This document shows, in pieces, positions 61,899-64,000 of a stretch of 64,000 bases of DNA (its first letter is position 1; each line of letters begins with the position of its first letter). The notes beneath the pieces were generated by a model. It worked only from the letters and a program-made list of their open reading frames with translations, was not told the origin of the DNA and searched no databases. This DNA comes from Hofstenia miamia (lineage: Eukaryota > Xenacoelomorpha > Acoela): contig SCFE01000102.1 in assembly GCA_004352715.1 (NCBI GenBank), positions 1,046,745 to 1,110,744 on the forward strand, given 5' to 3'. The position numbers were made by a program, and so were the translations under genes.

Positions 61899-63381
61899 GT
61901 ATGCCTTATTTATATAAAATATTTGTGGGGCTTTCATGTATGTGTATAATAATAGTGTATATCAAATACATTAATGCGAAATAAATTTGGGACTAAATGT
62001 CCTTATTACATTTAAAATTTCAGGTCCAGCAGTGATCAAATTTACATCAACTGATGGAAGCGTTCCTAATGTCTTGCCTAAAAAGCGACAGTCAACAGAA
62101 ACTCATGTCTTCCATGAAAACGATAAATTTCTCAGTAAGTAAATTCTTATGATTTGATTTATGTTTACAAATTATCAACGTTGGAATTTTAGAAGAGCAA
62201 TTAAGACCAGATTATCTTCCGTTAGAGTATTCTGGAACGAGAATAGAACTGGATGAATGCTCATCTGTACAAACTGAAAGTGGACCTACTTCTCCATGTA
62301 GTAGTCATGACTCAGATCTTCCTGTTGTTCCGCAACCAAATAGACGAATCCGGAGAGCTGTTAAAATGGTGGAAATGACTGAATATGATCAGAGAAATAA
62401 AGGTTAATCTAAAATATATTTTGCATTTATTAAAGCTTTTATTCAAATATATGTTTTATGGAAGATAATGTTATTTAATATTTTGTTTTCATCGATCAAT
62501 ACTTTTTTGTTCCTATTAACTCATCAAAAACACTTTATTCTATTATAATTTGGTTAACTTATTTTAAGTTATTTACTTTGATTTGAAACTCAATTTCTAA
62601 AATTATTGCGTTCATTGTTATACAGTCTTTTATAATTTTGTGTTTCTTAATTTATTTCTTACAAATATTTTACATTTTATTATTACGCGATTCGTTTTTA
62701 AAACATCAGTTTCTACAATGTCCTTTAAATATTAAATAATAATAAAAAAATTAGTAGCCTTACTGTTATGACTCATTACTTGAGTCATAATTCCATATTA
62801 TTAACTCTGAGAATATTTTGATTGCTCATTCATTAATGCATTTAGTTATTTTAGTAAGTAAAATTCGATAAACTGCCCATTTAAAATAATTAAAGTCCAA
62901 GCAATTTTCAGATGTAAAATATATTTTAAGAAATTTATCAAAAGTTGAAATTTTATTATGTTTTGTATAATCAGTATTAATTCGTTTTTTGCATCCTTTA
63001 ATTGCACTGATCTTTTCTCTTTTCTTATTCACAATCTTAATGCAAAACTATTTTCATTCATTGTCCGATTAAATTTGTTTTCTATCTGCCTTACATAGAT
63101 GCTACCAATCTTTAATTACGTCGTCTTATTTATCATTTTAATCCTATTGTATTTATCAGTAGTAGCATTTTGTATAAAGCATATTTAGACAAATGTTTTG
63201 TGCAAAATATCATCAAGCTTTTGTCCACTATCAAGCGGCCGAAAGTTACAAATGTTGACAGAACCGAAGCATATGTCACTTGGGTTGGCGTCGAGTTCAA
63301 GCCCGGTATCATTAAATCTTCAAAAGTTACATATCTACTCAAACTCTACATGGAAGATGAACTTTTAGAGCAAATCAGTTG
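61634..63381 (+). CDS. FNDC3: FNDC3-like fibronectin type III protein, 5' part (four exons)
   Basis: The exons are 61634-61898, 62024-62134, 62193-62402 and 63189-63381. All are GT/AG and phase-consistent, and together they give about 260 residues before the gene runs off the window. Vertebrate FNDC3A/B begin with a region in which a short FTI-like strand is followed by a QGPAEV segment; here exon 1-2 reads KSFLIKLDNKCQIVHG then PAVIKFTSTDGSVP. Exon 4 reads IIKLLSTIKRPKVTNVDRTE and AYVTWVGVEF, matching the start of the first fibronectin type III repeat (family form: SGIEKPQVSNI...LSW). FNDC3 proteins are long, multi-FN3, usually C-terminally membrane-anchored proteins; the rest lies outside. 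A non-coding first exon ending near 61246 is possible. The assignment rests on two short local similarities in the right order. Confidence 0.72.
62024..62134 (+). CDS. FNDC3: FNDC3-like exon 2
   Basis: The acceptor TTTCAG precedes this exon; it completes Gly and encodes PAVIKFTSTDGSVPNVLPKK. The donor is GTAAGT. The GPA...DGSVP order matches the conserved N-terminal block of FNDC3A/B. Confidence 0.78.
62193..62402 (+). CDS. FNDC3: FNDC3-like exon 3, low-complexity linker
   Basis: The acceptor TTTTAG joins in phase. The exon encodes EQLRPDYLPLEYSG, a Ser/Thr-rich run, and RRIRRAVKMVEMTEYDQRNK. It is probably the disordered linker before the first FN3 repeat. The donor is GTTAAT, a weak site, leaving phase 1. 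Confidence 0.65.
62403..63188. other. Intron of the FNDC3-like gene
   Basis: AT-rich, no further exon recognised. The phases of the flanking exons allow a direct join. Confidence 0.5.
63189..63381 (+). CDS. FNDC3: FNDC3-like exon 4, start of first FN3 repeat
   Basis: The acceptor ATATTTAG at 63181-63188 is preferred over the better-looking TTATCAG at 63159, because only the former fits the phase left by exon 3. The exon encodes KCFVQNIIKLLSTIKRPKV, TNVDRTEAYVTWVGVEF and further beta-strand sequence to EQIS. The donor is GTAAGT. Confidence 0.72.
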
Positions 63382-64000
63382 GTAAGTTAATTTCTTTCTC
63401 CATATTGAATTCCAGAGTAAGTGGAGATAAGAAATAATCTTTAAAATTGCCAATTTTTACCTTAGAGTCTACATGCAACTTTAACTTATTTATTGGTATG
63501 CTAGTAAGATTCCCTAATTAGGATTAAATTGTAGTTCTTTATTTTATGCAAAAAGTAAGTTGATTGAATTCGGTAGGTACTTAAAGTAACGCCCCATTTT
63601 TTAATAAGTGAACTTCAAGAAAGTATTCATACGTTTAACATTCCTTTTGGTGAATTCAAACAGAGTTCAGAGTAATTTACTCCCGTATAGGGAGACCTTA
63701 TTTTGGCGAGATCAAATTTATTTATAATGGTCCATACAATTTTAAGTTATTTAAATGTGAAATTTGCTTCCTAATGTTAATGTTTCTTATAAATTTCTAT
63801 AATATTACAAGTGTTTATCAACAATTTATATATATGCTCATTCAGTGATTTTTTCATATTGAAATTCTGCGAATCTGTTTTTGAAGTATCATGTTTATTT
63901 ATTTATTTGTAGTTCACATTTGTGTCATAAATTATGTAAACAAAGTAAATATTGTTGCAAGGGAACGTTTTTATTCCGCATATCTTGTAGCGCCAATCTA
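63382..64000. other. Start of the next FNDC3-like intron
   Basis: No further exon was recognised up to the window edge. Confidence 0.5.

Noticed and set aside
63160-63188. A better-looking acceptor (TTATCAG) for FNDC3-like exon 4
   Set aside because: Its phase does not fit the preceding exon, whereas the AG at 63188 does.
1-64000. tRNA, rRNA, CRISPR or bacterial operon signals
   Set aside because: No T-loop consensus, rRNA core, spaced repeats or ribosome-site/gene arrays were seen; the architecture is animal.

Overview
The window is a strongly AT-rich stretch of an invertebrate animal (metazoan) genome. Short coding exons with GT/AG borders are separated by long introns. TA and GA microsatellites, runs of N, and dense DNA-transposon and LINE debris fill the rest. 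I cannot name the species from sequence alone. There is no sign of operons, ribosome binding sites, CRISPR, rRNA or tRNA genes.

Three host genes can be reconstructed by hand. (1) A p38-type MAP kinase on the + strand (here p38a) has six exons between 5471 and 18047. They run from the catalytic loop to the common-docking region; the N-lobe and last exon were not found. (2) A second p38 kinase on the - strand (p38b) has nine coding exons from 58098 down to 43119. It covers the start codon to the same near-C-terminal point; only the short last exon was not found. The two share identical lengths for six consecutive exons (30, 48, 115, 152, 82 and 174 nt) with identical phases, so they are paralogues in inverted, tail-to-tail arrangement. 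About 25 kb of transposon-rich DNA lies between them. (3) The 5' part of an FNDC3-like gene (fibronectin type III domain protein) lies on the + strand at 61634-63381 and runs off the right edge. It is divergent from p38b, about 3.5 kb away.

Layout: 1-5.4 kb holds hAT remnants and a deletion-derivative MITE. 5.5-18 kb is p38a, with a mariner remnant carrying a nested MITE in one intron. 18.9-21 kb holds a TTA-flanked MITE composite and a 1.1 kb TTAA-flanked element. 21-28 kb is mostly featureless AT-rich DNA with a dispersed repeat. 28-35 kb is a LINE cluster, including one LINE inserted in another. 35-43 kb holds several MITEs with clear target-site duplications. 43-58 kb is p38b, with a BED-finger hAT element, a second hAT fragment and two internal exon-bearing tandem duplications. 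58-64 kb is the intergenic region and the FNDC3-like gene.

The most notable points are the inverted p38 pair, a duplicated p38b activation-loop (TGY) exon, a second duplication carrying the catalytic-loop exon, a p38b N-lobe exon that seems shortened beside a TA microsatellite, and a MITE whose likely parent hAT element is in the same window. Several exact duplications abut single N or N-runs and are probably assembly seams.
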